A stretch of 38,959 nt of DNA from Circinella minor (taxonomy: Eukaryota > Mucoromycota > Mucoromycetes > Mucorales > Lichtheimiaceae), in assembly GCA_016758965.1 (NCBI GenBank), contig JAEPRB010000322.1, positions 1 through 38,959 on the forward strand. Reading direction: 5' to 3'. Position numbers and translations under genes: made by a program. Position 1 is the stretch's first letter; every line of letters begins with the position of its first letter. Below are positions 24,101 through 36,699 of the stretch, piece by piece. The notes below the pieces were generated by a model, which was not told where the DNA came from, did no database searches, and worked only from the letters and a program-made list of their open reading frames with translations.

Positions 24101-24953
24101 CCAATAAAGAGAATCGCTACCAACACTTCATAATTTGGCGATACAGATACCCACACATAAAAAATTGTCAAAAATATTTCCAGGTTACTATAAACTGTAA
24201 TAATCATTATCGGGATCCGTAGTATATATTTAACTACCTAGCACGGAATATAATATAGCTACACTAAGTTATTTAATGTATCTTTGCTGGAGATTTATAA
24301 AAAAAAATAAGGTGCCAGTATAAAGGTCGAAATCACTTATAATATAATATGCTTTTTGGGGTGTCCCTAGCAATTCATTTTAATAAAAGCATTCTATTAC
24401 GTATTATCTACTTTTCTACTAAAAAGTCATGAAATAGGAAAACTTTCTCAAATGAGTCGCCACACTAATAAGTGAGGATTAGCGTTTGCAAGTATGAACT
24501 ATAATGCTAATTAGATTACTCAGGTCAATAATTATCTTGGTCTTATTCGGTCTTGAAGGCTAACTGGAGTGTGGGCGAAGGCGGGAAAGAAGTTATAAAA
24601 TGGATATAAAGACATGATGTATTCCTTGACATCAGAGAAATTTAATAGCTATGGCTTTGTAGTACTACTGCAACCGAAAAAAATAACTAGATTAATGGTA
24701 CTACATATACCATTGGTATGTTGCTGTACATATATTATCTTGGATTTTCCATTATATTACGGGAGTTTACTAGGTGTGACTCATAATACTTTAGCAGCAG
24801 AATAAACAGACTTTATTGATAATTTTCAACTCTTTGTCTGGAAGTTTCTTTTTCTGGATGACAAAATATATTGAATAAATACATTTTGTCTACGTAAAAC
24901 ATAAAAAATAAAACATCCATAAAAAATATTAGTATCGTAACTAATGCAATTTA
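21134..24953. other. Kinase 5' flank, then gene-poor AT-rich DNA
   Basis: From 21134 to about 22250 the + strand is purine-rich (GA and A runs, GAA/GAG repeats near 22090-22125). This is the pyrimidine-rich leader and promoter side of the kinase gene. From 22250 to 24953 I find no gene: only short low-complexity frames, AT dinucleotide repeats near 22010 and 22910, and ordinary AT-rich sequence. Confidence 0.4.
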
Positions 24954-24970
24954 TACAGTGATTATTCGTT
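24954..24970 (+). repeat. Left terminal inverted repeat plus TA
   Basis: TACAGTGATTATTCGTT is a perfect inverted match over 17 bp to the right end at 25744-25760. It includes the flanking TA. It is followed after 18 bp by two adjacent 16-bp iterons (24989-25004 and 25005-25020) that differ at one base. Confidence 0.9.
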
Positions 24971-25758
24971 CACTATGTGAGGATTTGTACCTGTTTAGCG
25001 AATTACCGGTTTAGCGAATTGAAAGGCAGCTGGTACTAATATGCAGAATATACTGGAAAAATAACTATAATTAAATTAAGCTGTACAGATAAGATAAAAA
25101 AAATGATAGTTCATATAATGTAGCTTTGCTACTATGAGCTAATCTTTTAGTGATAAAAATGATACCAGTGTACTCGTCAAATAGTGATAATGAGCTAGAG
25201 ATTGGGTTAATAATGAATTTATAACAATGTGTGTTTAATATGGACCATGGTTAGCAGTTGAATACATGAGTAAAAATGAATTGTATCAACAACATAATTT
25301 TATATTCAATAGTAATGAACAAGTACATGACAAAGTTGAAAAGAAGTACGTACGTATGCACATGAGGAGAAAGAAAAAAGCATCTATGTGAAGTTGGGGA
25401 AAAAGAGACACTGTTATCAACAAGATGTTGAGAAGCTTTCTTTTGACGACAAAAATGATTTGTGTATTTTTAATTGCTATGGAAACAAAGTAGCCAACTG
25501 AAAACAAAAGGAAGAGCTGAGATGACGTTAAAGGAAGGCTGTATTACTGATTTTACCAATAAAAAGACTAAAATTATATCATATAAAATAAAATAATACT
25601 ATTATAAACCCGGTAAATATTTAGGAAAGCTCACTGGATACCGATTTAACGAATCACCGGTATTTTACTGAGAATATTTGAGAGATACTTCTACGTACGT
25701 ACCGGTTTACGTAGCGAAATACCGGTTTAACGAATACCAGTTTAACGAATAATCACTG
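24956..25758. mobile_element. Non-autonomous DNA transposon (MITE), pogo/Tc1-mariner-like
   Basis: The 803-bp element starts CAGTGATTATTCGTT and ends in the exact reverse complement. It is flanked on both sides by TA, the target-site duplication of the Tc1/mariner superfamily. Subterminal 15-16-bp iterons resembling ACCGGTTTAACGAAT occur twice at the left end and about four times at the right. They all have the same + strand orientation. The interior has no transposase-sized frame; the longest short frames are AT-rich and unrecognisable. Known: pogo/Fot1-type elements often have ends beginning CAGTG with TTCGTTAA-type sequence, and they insert at TA. The family call is inference; the ends, iterons and TA are seen directly. 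Confidence 0.8.
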
Positions 25759-25760
25759 TA
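25744..25760 (-). repeat. Right terminal inverted repeat plus TA
   Basis: AACGAATAATCACTGTA is the reverse complement of the left end. It overlaps the last of the iterons at 25640-25654, 25701-25720 (with a small insertion), 25721-25735 and 25736-25750. Confidence 0.9.
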
Positions 25761-28700
25761 CCTTTAATGTGTATCAACTGATGTGCCTTTGCTCTTTTAA
25801 ACGTCTTGTATTTCGCGCTTATTTTTATTTATATAAAAATAGATATAATTCTTCTATCGTATCTAATGAAAAGTTATTATAATAAACTGCTAATTATATT
25901 TATTTAATTTTACCAAATATATAGTAGGTACAGTATCATAGCTATATTAATGGGAAGAAGGAGGACGTAGATAGGCTACGTATGTAATGCTATGATATGT
26001 ATTTACTTTAAAGAACTGTATCAAACATTAGATTCTCTATATCCAATATGCAACACTTAATATGGCGTTTGATACATTAGAAAAACTGCATCAGATAGAG
26101 AAAAGTTTTATTTCATGCTAAACTAATTCTTCGTATTGCTATCAATAGAAAAGGCTTTTTTTTTTGTATCTTTATTAAGTTATGAGTTTAGTGCTTATAA
26201 ACAGAAAATTTTCTCACTTGCTCCTTACTGCAAAAGGTTTTGAGTAAATTATGCTTCCAGTCAATTTTGTTTTGTTAACATTTTTTTTGTTAAACAAGCA
26301 TCACCAAGAAAATTCCGAAAAAAGTTTCTTTCATTTATATATGGGGCCATTTATCGTGAACTGTATAACTTATAACTGGTTTTAAAAGAGAGAAAAACAA
26401 TTTATTCAAATAAATGTCACTATAGTATATCAAACAATTATCTAATTTCAATAATTGTACTGGTAGTTTTTTTTCTTCAATATTAAGAGCAATTCTTATC
26501 TGTGAGATCTTTCTTTTCTATCTCGGCTTATTGTCTAGAAACAAATGTATATTTTTTTACGTACTAGTATAAATAAAGTAATTTTATAAAATTTTAGAGT
26601 ATAATTATTTGATAGCTTCGATTATATTTTTGTTATCTTATCAATGATAATATTATGATATCCCTATATAACAGTTGATATGATTACCATATAAATAAAC
26701 ATTTCATACTAGGTTATTACGTACGTATTTCCGAAAGAAACTCCATAATTTTACGCGATAGTATGTAGCAGCTAATTAATTGGAACAGTATTTCTATTAT
26801 TTTCAGGTATCAATGATGTATATAATACAGCTGAAATAACTTGTGTATTGGGTATTGTCAATCTTTTTTATCGAACAATTACTACTACGTAATTCGTACT
26901 TACTTTATTTATTTATGTACAATAAAAAAAAAGAAAAGACACCCAAAAACTAGTAAAATCATTATAAAGTATCACTTATCAATAAAAACTATATCATCCT
27001 GCTCGTCATAATATTATACGTACTGTATATATATATATATATATATTTACAATTAGATTATTAAAAGTCCTTATATCATATGTATATAATGATCGATTCA
27101 ATGCTATTTTTCAATGAAAAATTTCGACCACAATTTACAAAAGAGGTTAAAGACATATAAATAAATTACACCATTTTACCTAAGAATGCAAAGTATTACC
27201 AGAAACAACTATTTAAACAAGGTCCGTTGGGCACAATAAAGCAGCAGGACTTTTATAGAAATTCATGACACACAACTTTTATCAAGAAAAACGTTATCAT
27301 TTTTTTGAGCCATAATTATGTACATTGTTACAAGCCAATGGTGTAAAATAGTGCTATGCTCATTACCAACTTTGTCGAACTAGAGGACGAATTGAGATAA
27401 CCAACAATTTTAAATATTTTAACGTTTGAGATGAATGAAGATTGCATAAAACCGATGATAACATATTGGAAGTCCGTTTGACATGCTTGGGCCGATACTA
27501 GAGAGCCAAAAAAAAAAAAAGGGAAAACCTATTAATTGAGAACGATCATTTCGATCAACATAAGTTACTGTTATTTCTATATTTTATATACATTAATCCC
27601 AATATTTCTAGAATAAATAGGCATAATCTTCTTTGCTATCGCTTCATGATAATGATAATATAATATATGGGATTTTTTTATAACTATATATTTTTTCTGT
27701 CCTCATGTATGTATATAAAACGCTAAAATGCTGATGATATATAAGGTAAATGAACACCATATGTCAACTTTAAGATAGATGATGTGTAATACAATTATTC
27801 AGTAGTTTACGAAAGTAAACTTTCGAACGCAGAACAAATTTAACAGTGTTAAAAAATGTGGGGTTAGTTCTGACATCTTTAAAGCACGAGGAAAAAAATC
27901 CATACTTAAACGTAACTGTGATCTTATTTTTTTTTTTAAAAAAAAATGAAACATATCCAATTTTGTACCATATAAAAGTAATTTACAAAGCGTGGTAAAA
28001 ATGTATTGTTAACTTTTCCCATATAATGCGATACATTAATATGGAAGCATCTTTCATACTTTATCAATCTCACATTCATCATGGTCAAACATCTTATAAT
28101 AGTATTTTCTCTTCTTAGTATTTTTTTTATTGTTGACTGGATCCATCTATTTAATGTTGGGCCAGTGTTGTTAGAATATTCTTCTTTTTACAAATCTTGT
28201 TCGTAAATAATAATATCACACGGTCCCAGAAAGAAATAAAAAGATAACACAGGACCTGAGTTTATTTCTTACTAAATTCAAATTCATTATTTCCTTTTTT
28301 ATACTATTCGATTTTTATGATATCATGATCAGGGTGGAGCAAAAAAAATTCTTTTTTTTTTCTTTTTGTGGCCCATTCAAACCGAAAACAAAGTTTTATT
28401 TGATAAGTTACTTCATTAATTAATAGTTTAAAAAAGAAAAAGGAACAATGGACAACAGATTAATTGAAACCTTGTTATCATAAAAGAGACAAAGTTTTAC
28501 CTTTATGGTGATAGATTTTGATGAAACATTAATATCACACGGGTTTGATATGCTGACCGAAGAAACGATAATACTGACATCTAATTCGCTCCATAGTTAG
28601 TGGTTGTGACACTATAAATTTCCAAATTTGGGTGAATCTTTGTCAGAAACCGTCCGATAGGACTCAGCTAAGTTCAGATTCAGTACTAACCTACCTGGAG

Positions 28701-28975
28701 GCTATTTACTTAATTTTTATCAGTCAATCGGTGTATCCTTAGGATTGTAAAATAAGAAATAAGCAAGCCGGATCGTCCTTAATTATATGTCTTTGACGCA
28801 TTAATTATAACTGACAACAAAAAAAGGTACAAAATATACGAAAAATAATAAAAAAAAGTTTATTATATTTTGTTTTTTTTTTGTAACATTAAATTGTTTT
28901 AAATTATAACGTTTTTCAATGATTTTTCTTCTCTCGATTAAATAATTTTTTTTTATCATATTATATTAAGGATAT
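25761..28975. other. Gene-poor AT-rich DNA
   Basis: I find no open frame of convincing length or recognisable product. The region holds repeated TACGTA palindromes, an AT dinucleotide run near 27029-27046, a short imperfect palindrome at 27810-27825, and a T-run followed directly by an A-run near 27927-27947. The segment at about 27200-27520 is less AT-rich and might be decayed mobile DNA, but I cannot identify it. Confidence 0.4.
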
Positions 28976-29219
28976 TTGTCTGGTCTGAGGCTAGCAATGA
29001 CAAATCATGCAAAACTTTCCCACATCCCCGCCACTGAGTGCTATCAAAGATATGCTATCACGTTGCGGAGGAGCAATAGGATCGCCGAGTATATATATAT
29101 CGCCTTTTTCCCCAATGTGACCCAAACTACTTTAATTGTTTTTACTTTTCTGCACCACTTATTCTACTTCTCCATTCAAAAAAGCATACCTTTTTTTATA
29201 ATCTCTCTTAATTATCATC
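28976..29219 (+). promoter_or_regulatory. Promoter region of the copper amine oxidase gene with GATA-type sites
   Basis: Two copies of CTATCA (29041-29046 and 29055-29060), which read TGATAG on the other strand, match the HGATAR consensus of fungal nitrogen GATA factors (AreA/Nit2). CCCCGC at 29026-29031 matches the CreA/Mig1-type carbon-repression consensus. A TATA-like run lies at about 29090-29100, followed by a C/T-rich leader up to the start codon. The motifs are seen; regulation is inferred from known control of amine catabolism. Confidence 0.45.
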
Positions 29220-31465
29220 ATGGCCACTACTGCTAAGGAAATGAAGACTGCTACTGCCGCAACTATCAGCAAGCGACCCTATGCTCATCCTTTGGATCAA
29301 CTTACTAGTGATGAAGTTGTTCATGTTGCCCAAATTGTTCGTGGTGTCAAGGCTGGAATGAACTTTGTATTTAACACCATTACTCTCAAGGAACCTACTA
29401 AATCCGTTATGATGTCTTTCCTTGGTTGGGATACTAGCAAGCCCCGTGTCACTCAAGTTGAACGTGAAGCTTTTGTTATTATTTTGGAAAAGGAATCCAT
29501 GAACGTTTATGAAGCTGTTGTTTCTTTGGATAGTGAAACCATCAAGTCTTGGAAGTATGTCCCCGATGTTCAACCTATTTTAACCATGGATGAAATGTTT
29601 GAAGTTGAAGAGCTTGTTCTCAAGGACGAAGGTGTTCAAGCTGAGTGTCGCGAATTGGGTATCAAGGATATGTCTCAAGTTTTCTCTGATCCTTGGGCTA
29701 TTGCTCGTCATGTCAACTATCCTGGTCGTAGCAAACGTATGATGCAAGCTTTGATGTACATGCGTACTTGTGAAGATGACAATCAATACGCTCATCCTTT
29801 GGACTTTATTCCTATTATTGGTAAGAATGATGATATTTTATTTGGACAAGGAAGGATGGACGGATATAAGGGACAAAAAAGAAAAAAAATTGAAAAATAG
29901 TATATAAAAAAGGAAGATAAGAGCAAAGGAAAAAAAAAAAGAAAGAAAAAAAACTAAACGAGATTGTTTGGCTATCATAAATTTTAGATGTGGGTAAAAT
30001 GAAGGTTGTCTCTATTGAACGTATCAAGCCAAGAAACAGCAAATTTACTCGTCCTACTATTCCTCAAATGAACCACAACTTTTTGCCTGAATTTGTTGGT
30101 GAAGAAAACTTCCGTAAGGATATCAAGCCTATTGTCATCCAACAGCCTCAAGGTGTCTCATTCACCGTCAAGGGTAACGAAGTTGATTGGCAAAAGTGGA
30201 ATATGCGCGTCTCTATGAACTATCGTGAAGGTCTTGTCATCCACAACGTCAGCTATCAAGATGGTGCCGAAAAACGTCCACTCTTCTACCGTATTGCCAT
30301 GTCTGAAATGGTCGTTCCTTATGCCGATCCCAATACACCTCATCACCGTAAACATGCTTTCGATGTCGGAGAATATGGCATGGGTCTGTGTACCAACTCT
30401 TTGACTTTGGGTTGCGACTGTCTTGGTTCTATTTATTATTTCGATGCTTGCTTCAACGACCATGAAGGTAAACCTTTCCATGTTCCCAGCGCTATTTGTA
30501 TGCACGAAGAAGATGCTGGTATTTTGTTCAAGCATACCGATTACAGAAATGGCCGTGCTCACACTGTTCGATCCCGCCGTCTTGTTATTTCCCAAATTGT
30601 CACTGTTGCCAATTATGATTATGGTTTGTACTACTACTTTTATCAAGATGGTACCTTTGAATATGAAGTCAAGGCTACTGGCGAACTTAACACTCATGTT
30701 TTGGCTGAAGATGAAACTCCTGGAGATTATGGTGTCATTGTTGCTCCCCAAATCAATGCTCAATACCATCAACATTTCTTCACCATGCGTATTGATCCTA
30801 TGATCGATGGTCCCAATAACTCGGTCGTCCAATACGACAGTTACACTTCGCCCTTCCCAACAGGTCATGAACGCAACAAGTACGGTAACGCTTTCTTGGC
30901 CAAGCCTACCATTCTCAAGGATACTTTCGAAGCTCAAACTACTGCCAACTTTGAAACTTCGCGATTCTGGAAGATCATTAATGAAAATCGTATCCATCCT
31001 TATACCAAGGAGCCTGTAGGTTGGAAGATTATGTCAAATAATATGTCACCATTTTATCCAAGTGAAGAATCGATTGTTGCTCAACGTGCTCCATTTGCCA
31101 AGAAGGGTCTCTGGGTTACTCCTTACAATGAAGATCAAATGTTTGCTGGTGGTTTCTACTGTAATCAATCGGACGGTTCGGATAATCTTGAAGCTTGGGC
31201 CAACCGCGAACGTCAAAATGTTCAAAACACAGATATCGTGGTCTGGCTCACTTTTGCTGTCACCCATTTACCACGTGTTGAAGATTTCCCTGTGATGCCT
31301 GTAGAACATGTAAGCATGATGATGAAACCAGCCAATTTCTTTATGGCCAACCCTGGTTTGGATATTGCGCCAAGCAACAAGGCTACCAACAAATCTGTTT
31401 ATGCTGATGCTAATGTGGCACCAACTTCTTCTTGTTGCTCATCCTCGAATGGCAACAAACTTTAA
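29220..31465 (+). CDS. Copper amine oxidase (primary amine oxidase, topaquinone enzyme)
   Basis: Exons 29220-29820 and 29988-31465 give 2079 nt and 692 residues, the normal length for the family. It oxidises primary amines to aldehyde, ammonia and hydrogen peroxide. N2/N3-type domains are followed by the catalytic domain. The catalytic base Asp326 lies in AFDVGEYGMG, and the topaquinone precursor Tyr410 in the NYDY motif (409-412). Copper ligands are His461 and His463 (YHQHFF) and His627 (THLPRVEDFPVMP). LGCDCLGSIYYFD is also diagnostic. Fungal enzymes are often peroxisomal. This one ends NGNKL, a weak variant of a PTS1 signal, after a Cys/Ser cluster (SSCCSSS). Codon choice (many AAG, GTC, ATC and CCC) is more GC-ended than in neighbouring genes, suggesting high expression. 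No signal peptide is seen, so an intracellular location is likely. Confidence 0.96.
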
Positions 31466-33092
31466 ATGATATATATATTTTTCCCTTTTTTTTCACGTAT
31501 CTTGTACATATACCCTTATATACACGCACAAAAGTCTTTTTTTCCCCGTACTAATTCATCGATAACATGAAAAAATATCATGTATTTATCTTTTACAAAA
31601 ATAAAGAAAGCACTCATATATTTATATTTTATTCTTTAAAAAAATTAATTTGTATGGCTTTGATTAAGTAGAGGATAATTTGACTCGTTGATATATCAAA
31701 GACAGCTTTTTTTAACGAAATTTGTATGTTTAAGTATAGTGACATTCTAAACTACTTGTAATAATAGATGATAAATATTTATATTATGTCGCGAACTAAC
31801 TCTCGTGCTTCTTTTAAGTGTAACAACTAATAAAAATTCCTGGTCTTCTAGTAAAAAAATAATAATCTTTTTTCATTACATTACGTACCAAAATTATGAT
31901 TTCTTTTTTATTTTTCATTTGTGTAAAGTGTGATAATTTTTTCTTGACAATAAGTAAACACTTTCTTTCATTTCTTCAAGAAGAATTTGTCAAAATAATA
32001 TAAAATAGCGTATGAGTTCCCATAATACGTACAAAGTACTTGTATTATCACATCCCATTGATTTTGACTAAAATATTTTTTTAAAGGTTCTTATATATTT
32101 TATATATAGCTCGCTGGTAGCGTTTCAAGTGCTTTTATATCATAATAAGCTTTTTGATGTATGTAGAAACAAATAAGTAGACAGAATCTCTGGTTGTGAA
32201 CATAATTTTTTATAATATAAGGGTTCCATCTCAGTATTATTTTATCATTGTTGACACTAGTCATAGTGACTATATATTTGTATTTGTATGAGCTAGTATA
32301 ACGTCATACGCTGGTACTTTTTAGTATCTTTATTGGTATTCTTCCCTTGCGTTTTATTAGTATTCGAAACGTACTAGATGGTATAAAGCGATTTGGTGTG
32401 TTGATTTTGTTGAAAAAAAAATAGTAACCAAGCATCTTATTGAATTCACTGTATTGGAAAAGAGTACTTGTATGACCATACCATCAACTAACTTTATTGC
32501 CATTAAATAAAAATATAAATATTTTTTCAACAAAGTAGTTATGCTATATTATGGGACATTTACTCATTTTATAACAGTAGCACTTGACATTTTCATGATG
32601 ATTAATAAAAAATGAAAAAAAAAAATGCTTCTCACATATAATTTTTGCAGCTGTACTTTATATCTTTATAAGTATAATCTAATGGTTTGATTATGTATAA
32701 CTATGTACCAATATTAATTTAAATACATGCATATATGTGGTATATCATTGAAATATAAGGTAAAATATACGTATGTCAACCATAAAGCATAAATGATGAT
32801 TACAGCCAACGCGACATTTAAAAATTCTAGATAATCGTATCACTCATCGTACCTGCCAGGATCCCGCTGGGTATTCTTGTTAATTATAAACGTGGACTTT
32901 ATATAATTCGTATGGATGCTGAAAATAGTAATGAACGCTGAGTATGATGGTTTGACGCATTAATGAATAAAAAAAATAGTTGACACATGAAAAAAGAAAG
33001 TCAGCGCCCCCGAACAATTTTTTTTTGTGTCGTTTTTTTTTTCCTTTACCTTCTTTTTTTTTACCGTTTCAAAAAGAATAGCTACAAAAAAT
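31466..33092. other. Intergenic region between the amine oxidase and CID/RRM genes
   Basis: I see no supported gene. The start is probably the amine oxidase 3' UTR. The middle is AT-rich with TACGTA palindromes. The last 80 bp are T-rich (about 33018-33064) and form the leader of the downstream gene. A short coding-looking frame at 32833-32883 is too small to call. Confidence 0.4.
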
Positions 33093-36000
33093 ATGACGGA
33101 TTCATGGGATCGTGCATTATTCGATAAGGAGCTCAAATCAATCTTAGACAAAAAGCTTCCAGTATCAGCGTCTAAAATTACATCACTTCAAGCTTTGGCC
33201 ATTTCTCATCCTCAAGTAAAGTAGAAAGAAAAAAAAATGTTTTAATTATTGATCACGTCAGCCTAAAAGAAAAAAAGCCATTAAGTCGAAATCATTAACC
33301 TGGATATATGCATGTGTTGTATAGCATCATAACTATATCGTTCATTGTATTATTCGATTCATTGAAACAGCACCTCCGGATTACCGGTTAGCAGGTTTAT
33401 ATGTAGTAGATGCAATATCACGAGCAGTTCACAAGTTAATACGAAAGAATAACGAACATGATAATCGAAAACCTGTTGAAGCAGAAGGATATATTCGCCG
33501 TTTTGGGATTGTATTAAAGGACGAATCATTGGAAGGTTGTTTTGAACATTGTTCTACAAAGGATAAGGTGAGATATTTTATATAATATTTTCTTACTGGA
33601 TTATATATTCTTTTGGTACACATATACACCTCATACACACTACAAGGGATATCAATGGTAAAGATAAAAGAGAAAGAGAATCTGTGCGTTAGTAGAGGTG
33701 ATTATTTATGCTGTCAAAAAAAGCACACCTCTCAATTCTTTTTTTTTCACGCTACTCTTTTACCATTTTATCTCGATATTGCTTTCTCTCTATCTTCATG
33801 TTTATTACAACTTCTTTTGCTCATATCCTTTTTGGAGATGTAAGAGTGAAAGGATGCACGGGTTTGTTTTTTCTTACTCTTGATGCCAAAGGGCATTCTT
33901 CCATACCCAGATGATAGAATATACACACATTCTCATATTCACAACACATTTCCTATAATTTACACACATACATACCAACTCCTGTCACATGCGCAAAAAA
34001 AATGACCCAAATAATAACACAACAAATATTATATTAATAAAATATAGGAAAAAGTCAAAAAGACACTCGACATCTGGGAACAGGGAGGTATTTACTCCAA
34101 AGATTTGACTCAATTTTTAAAGCAATCATTCATGAAAAAAGATACTTCTGGAGCGACCAAACTTCATCCTAACTCTACTATTACAAATACAACAAGTTTT
34201 CTTTCAAGTGGTAATGTTGAAGAGCAACAACAAATGAGTACAGGTGCATATTCTTTCTTATTATTGTTTTTGTCATTCTTATTAGTGAAATATAAAAGAA
34301 AAATTTGCGCATTTATTATTATGCGGATTAAAAGAAACATGTACAAATGGATGAATGGGGTGAATATGGACAATTTGGATATCTGAAAATATTAGGAAAG
34401 AAAGAAAGCTTTTCTTTTTTCCCAACAAAAACATACCTGCCCAAATAGTTGGTGCAAAAAAAGGAGGAGAGATATAAACTAATTTGAAGAATAAATGAAA
34501 AAGAGGAGAGCGTGGATCAAAGAGCAAGAACGGAAGAAGGGAAAATAAATGCGCATGGATTATTTGAATTTCGTGTTGTTAAATAAAACCATTGTTTTTA
34601 TTTTGTTTATAATAGCACCGACACCGGCAGCCGATGCTGAGTCGTTATTGGCACGATTGTCGTCACTGACTAGTGGTGGCCTTAACCTCAGTAACTTAGC
34701 AACAGCCATTCCTAATGCTCCTCCATCACAATCGTTGTTACCATCGCAATCACTGCAACCACCGCCACCTTCTAGTGATAATGCAGGTCTTCCCCCTGCT
34801 TTGGTTCGAATACTTGGCATCAATAATGATTCGACTTCTTTATCTACACCAGCACCTGTTGCACCACAATTATCCATGGCAGCAATCAAACAACAATCCC
34901 AACTTCCACCTCAACAACCAAATTATACAGGTATGATGCATCCACAGCAACCCTCATATCAACCAAATGTGAGTGGTAACCTTGCAATAGATCCTCGTAT
35001 ACGATCACAAGCTGCATCACAACCGACTGTCGATCCACGTATACAATCAAAGAATGCCAACAATACACCATTGGGTGCTCGGGGTACTCAAATGAACATG
35101 CTGCCTTCTCAACAAACGCGTTCAAGACCATCCCGATGGAATCGAGATACGAGCAACAATATTAGTCCCGCACAACAACAACAACAACAACAATTGATAC
35201 CGTCGGTTCATTCTCAAAATAATAGGAGAATGATGCGAGATAGTTGGCCAGAGTCATCAACTACAGATGAACGTGATCGTCGCCAGCAACGTCAATCATC
35301 ACCAGCATCACCAAGGCAACACGATCGTCAACTAAGACGTAGAACTAGTTTACCAGGTCCTATTTCAGATCCCTCGTTGCCAAAAGGAAGTATTCGAGGT
35401 AATAAATTTTATATTTTTTCTATTTTATCAAAGTATTAAGACTTCTTCTTTTTTTACTATAATAGTGGTAACTCGTACATTGTTTGTCGGTCCACTTCCG
35501 GGATGGTTTGGTAAGGAAGATGTAGCCGAAATTTTTGAGAAATACGGCGAAGTACACAGTATTATTGTAAGTTTCAATTCACTTTATGTTTTTCTAAAAA
35601 CCCAAAGGATCATTAACTTTATTTTTTAATTATTATTAGGTGAGTAAAAAACAAAAATCAAGAGTCAATGCATTTTTAAAATATACAAAGCGTTCGAGTT
35701 TAGAAGCTGCTAAACTCGGTACAACCGATCTCACTATTGAAAATACCCAAGTAAAGGTAAGTTTTATCATAAAATTACTAGTTCTTTTATTCTTTTATCT
35801 ATTTGTCGAAATCTTTCTTTTTTCGTTTTTTTTTTTTTAAAAAAGTAACTATAAACAAAACATTCAATTCACACACACACATACATACAAATATATACAT
35901 AAAATTTAAAATTTATATAAATAAATAAATAAAAAAGGTGAATTATGGATTTGGATTTGGTCCTCGTAAACTATTTGATTATGAACAAGGTGTATCAATC

Positions 36001-36699
36001 ATTCCATTAAATGAATTATCTCAAGATGAAAAATCGAATCTGGTAACAGCACCCATTGGTGGATTCCAAGGATTACCTGTTCATGATCAAATGACTATTG
36101 AAGAGCCTGAAGTAGAATATCGTCCTGAATGGAAAATTGATGAAAAAATAAGTAATACAACACCAACAGCAGGAAAAGGAAATGCTGGCGATGGTGGTGG
36201 AGGTGGCGGAGGCGGACGAAGAATGCGTAGTAATAACGACAATGATGGAGAAGGAAGAGGACATAGAGGAGGTCGTCGTAAACGTCGAAGGTTTGATTCA
36301 ATTGATGATGATAATGATCAGCATTTTAATCGAAGCCATCATGATCAACAATCCGAGCAGCAGCAGCAACAACAACAACAACCACAACAACCACAAAATA
36401 CAACATTTGATCCTGCTTTGCTACAACAAATAGGAGGAGGAGTAGCTGGGTGGTTTGCTCCTCAGCAACAATACCAACCCCCACGACCACCGCCATCTCA
36501 ACTTCAATCGCAACAGCATCAAGAAACATCCAATATACCACCCAATTTCTTTTTTGACATGCAGCAGCAACTTAATCAACAAGAACAACAAATGCAACAA
36601 ATGCAACAAGAGAATCATTGGGGTAGGAACCAAGGAGGAAGGGGGGAAGAACCAGCCCATTATCAACAATCACCTAATAACAATCATAACTATTCTTAA
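33093..36699 (+). CDS. Nrd1/Seb1-type RNA polymerase II CTD-interacting, RNA-binding protein (CID + RRM)
   Basis: Seven exons (33093-33215, 33325-33567, 34048-34243, 34616-35398, 35466-35566, 35640-35756, 35938-36699) join to 2325 nt, or 774 residues. A CTD-interaction domain occupies about 1-150 (MTDSWDRALFDKEL..., APPDYRLAGLYVVDAISR, TLDIWEQGGIYS). A disordered linker contains two DPRI motifs. The RRM starts near 451, with RNP2 LFVGPL (454-459) and the RNP1 region VNAFLKY (491-497). Then comes the Nrd1/Seb1-specific GFGFGPRKLFDY (525-536) with IPLNELSQDEKSNLVTAPIGGFQG. The C-terminus is Gly/Arg-rich, then Gln/Asn-rich. Known role: it reads phosphorylated Pol II CTD and nascent RNA to direct termination and 3'-end choice; SCAF4/8 are the animal relatives. 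An in-frame ATG at 33027 would add a Phe-rich extension and is not preferred. Confidence 0.93.

Noticed and set aside
27810..27825. Palindrome-like CGAAAGT-AA-ACTTTCG as a regulatory hairpin or element end
   Set aside because: The arms are 7 bp only, with no second copy or flanking duplication.
29208..29573. 121-codon minus-strand frame opposite amine oxidase exon 1
   Set aside because: It is a shadow of the sense exon, with no domain and no independent promoter signal.
30158..30997. 279-codon open frame on the minus strand inside the amine oxidase gene
   Set aside because: It is antisense to a well-supported catalytic domain. Its product is low in recognisable motifs and is explained by the codon bias of the sense gene.
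32833..32883. Small coding-looking frame NRITHRTCQDPAGYSC after an AG
   Set aside because: It has only 16 codons with no partner exon and no recognisable context.
33216..34047. Several 60-80-codon frames in and around introns of the CID/RRM gene
   Set aside because: They are homopolymer-driven or overlap well-supported exons in other frames.
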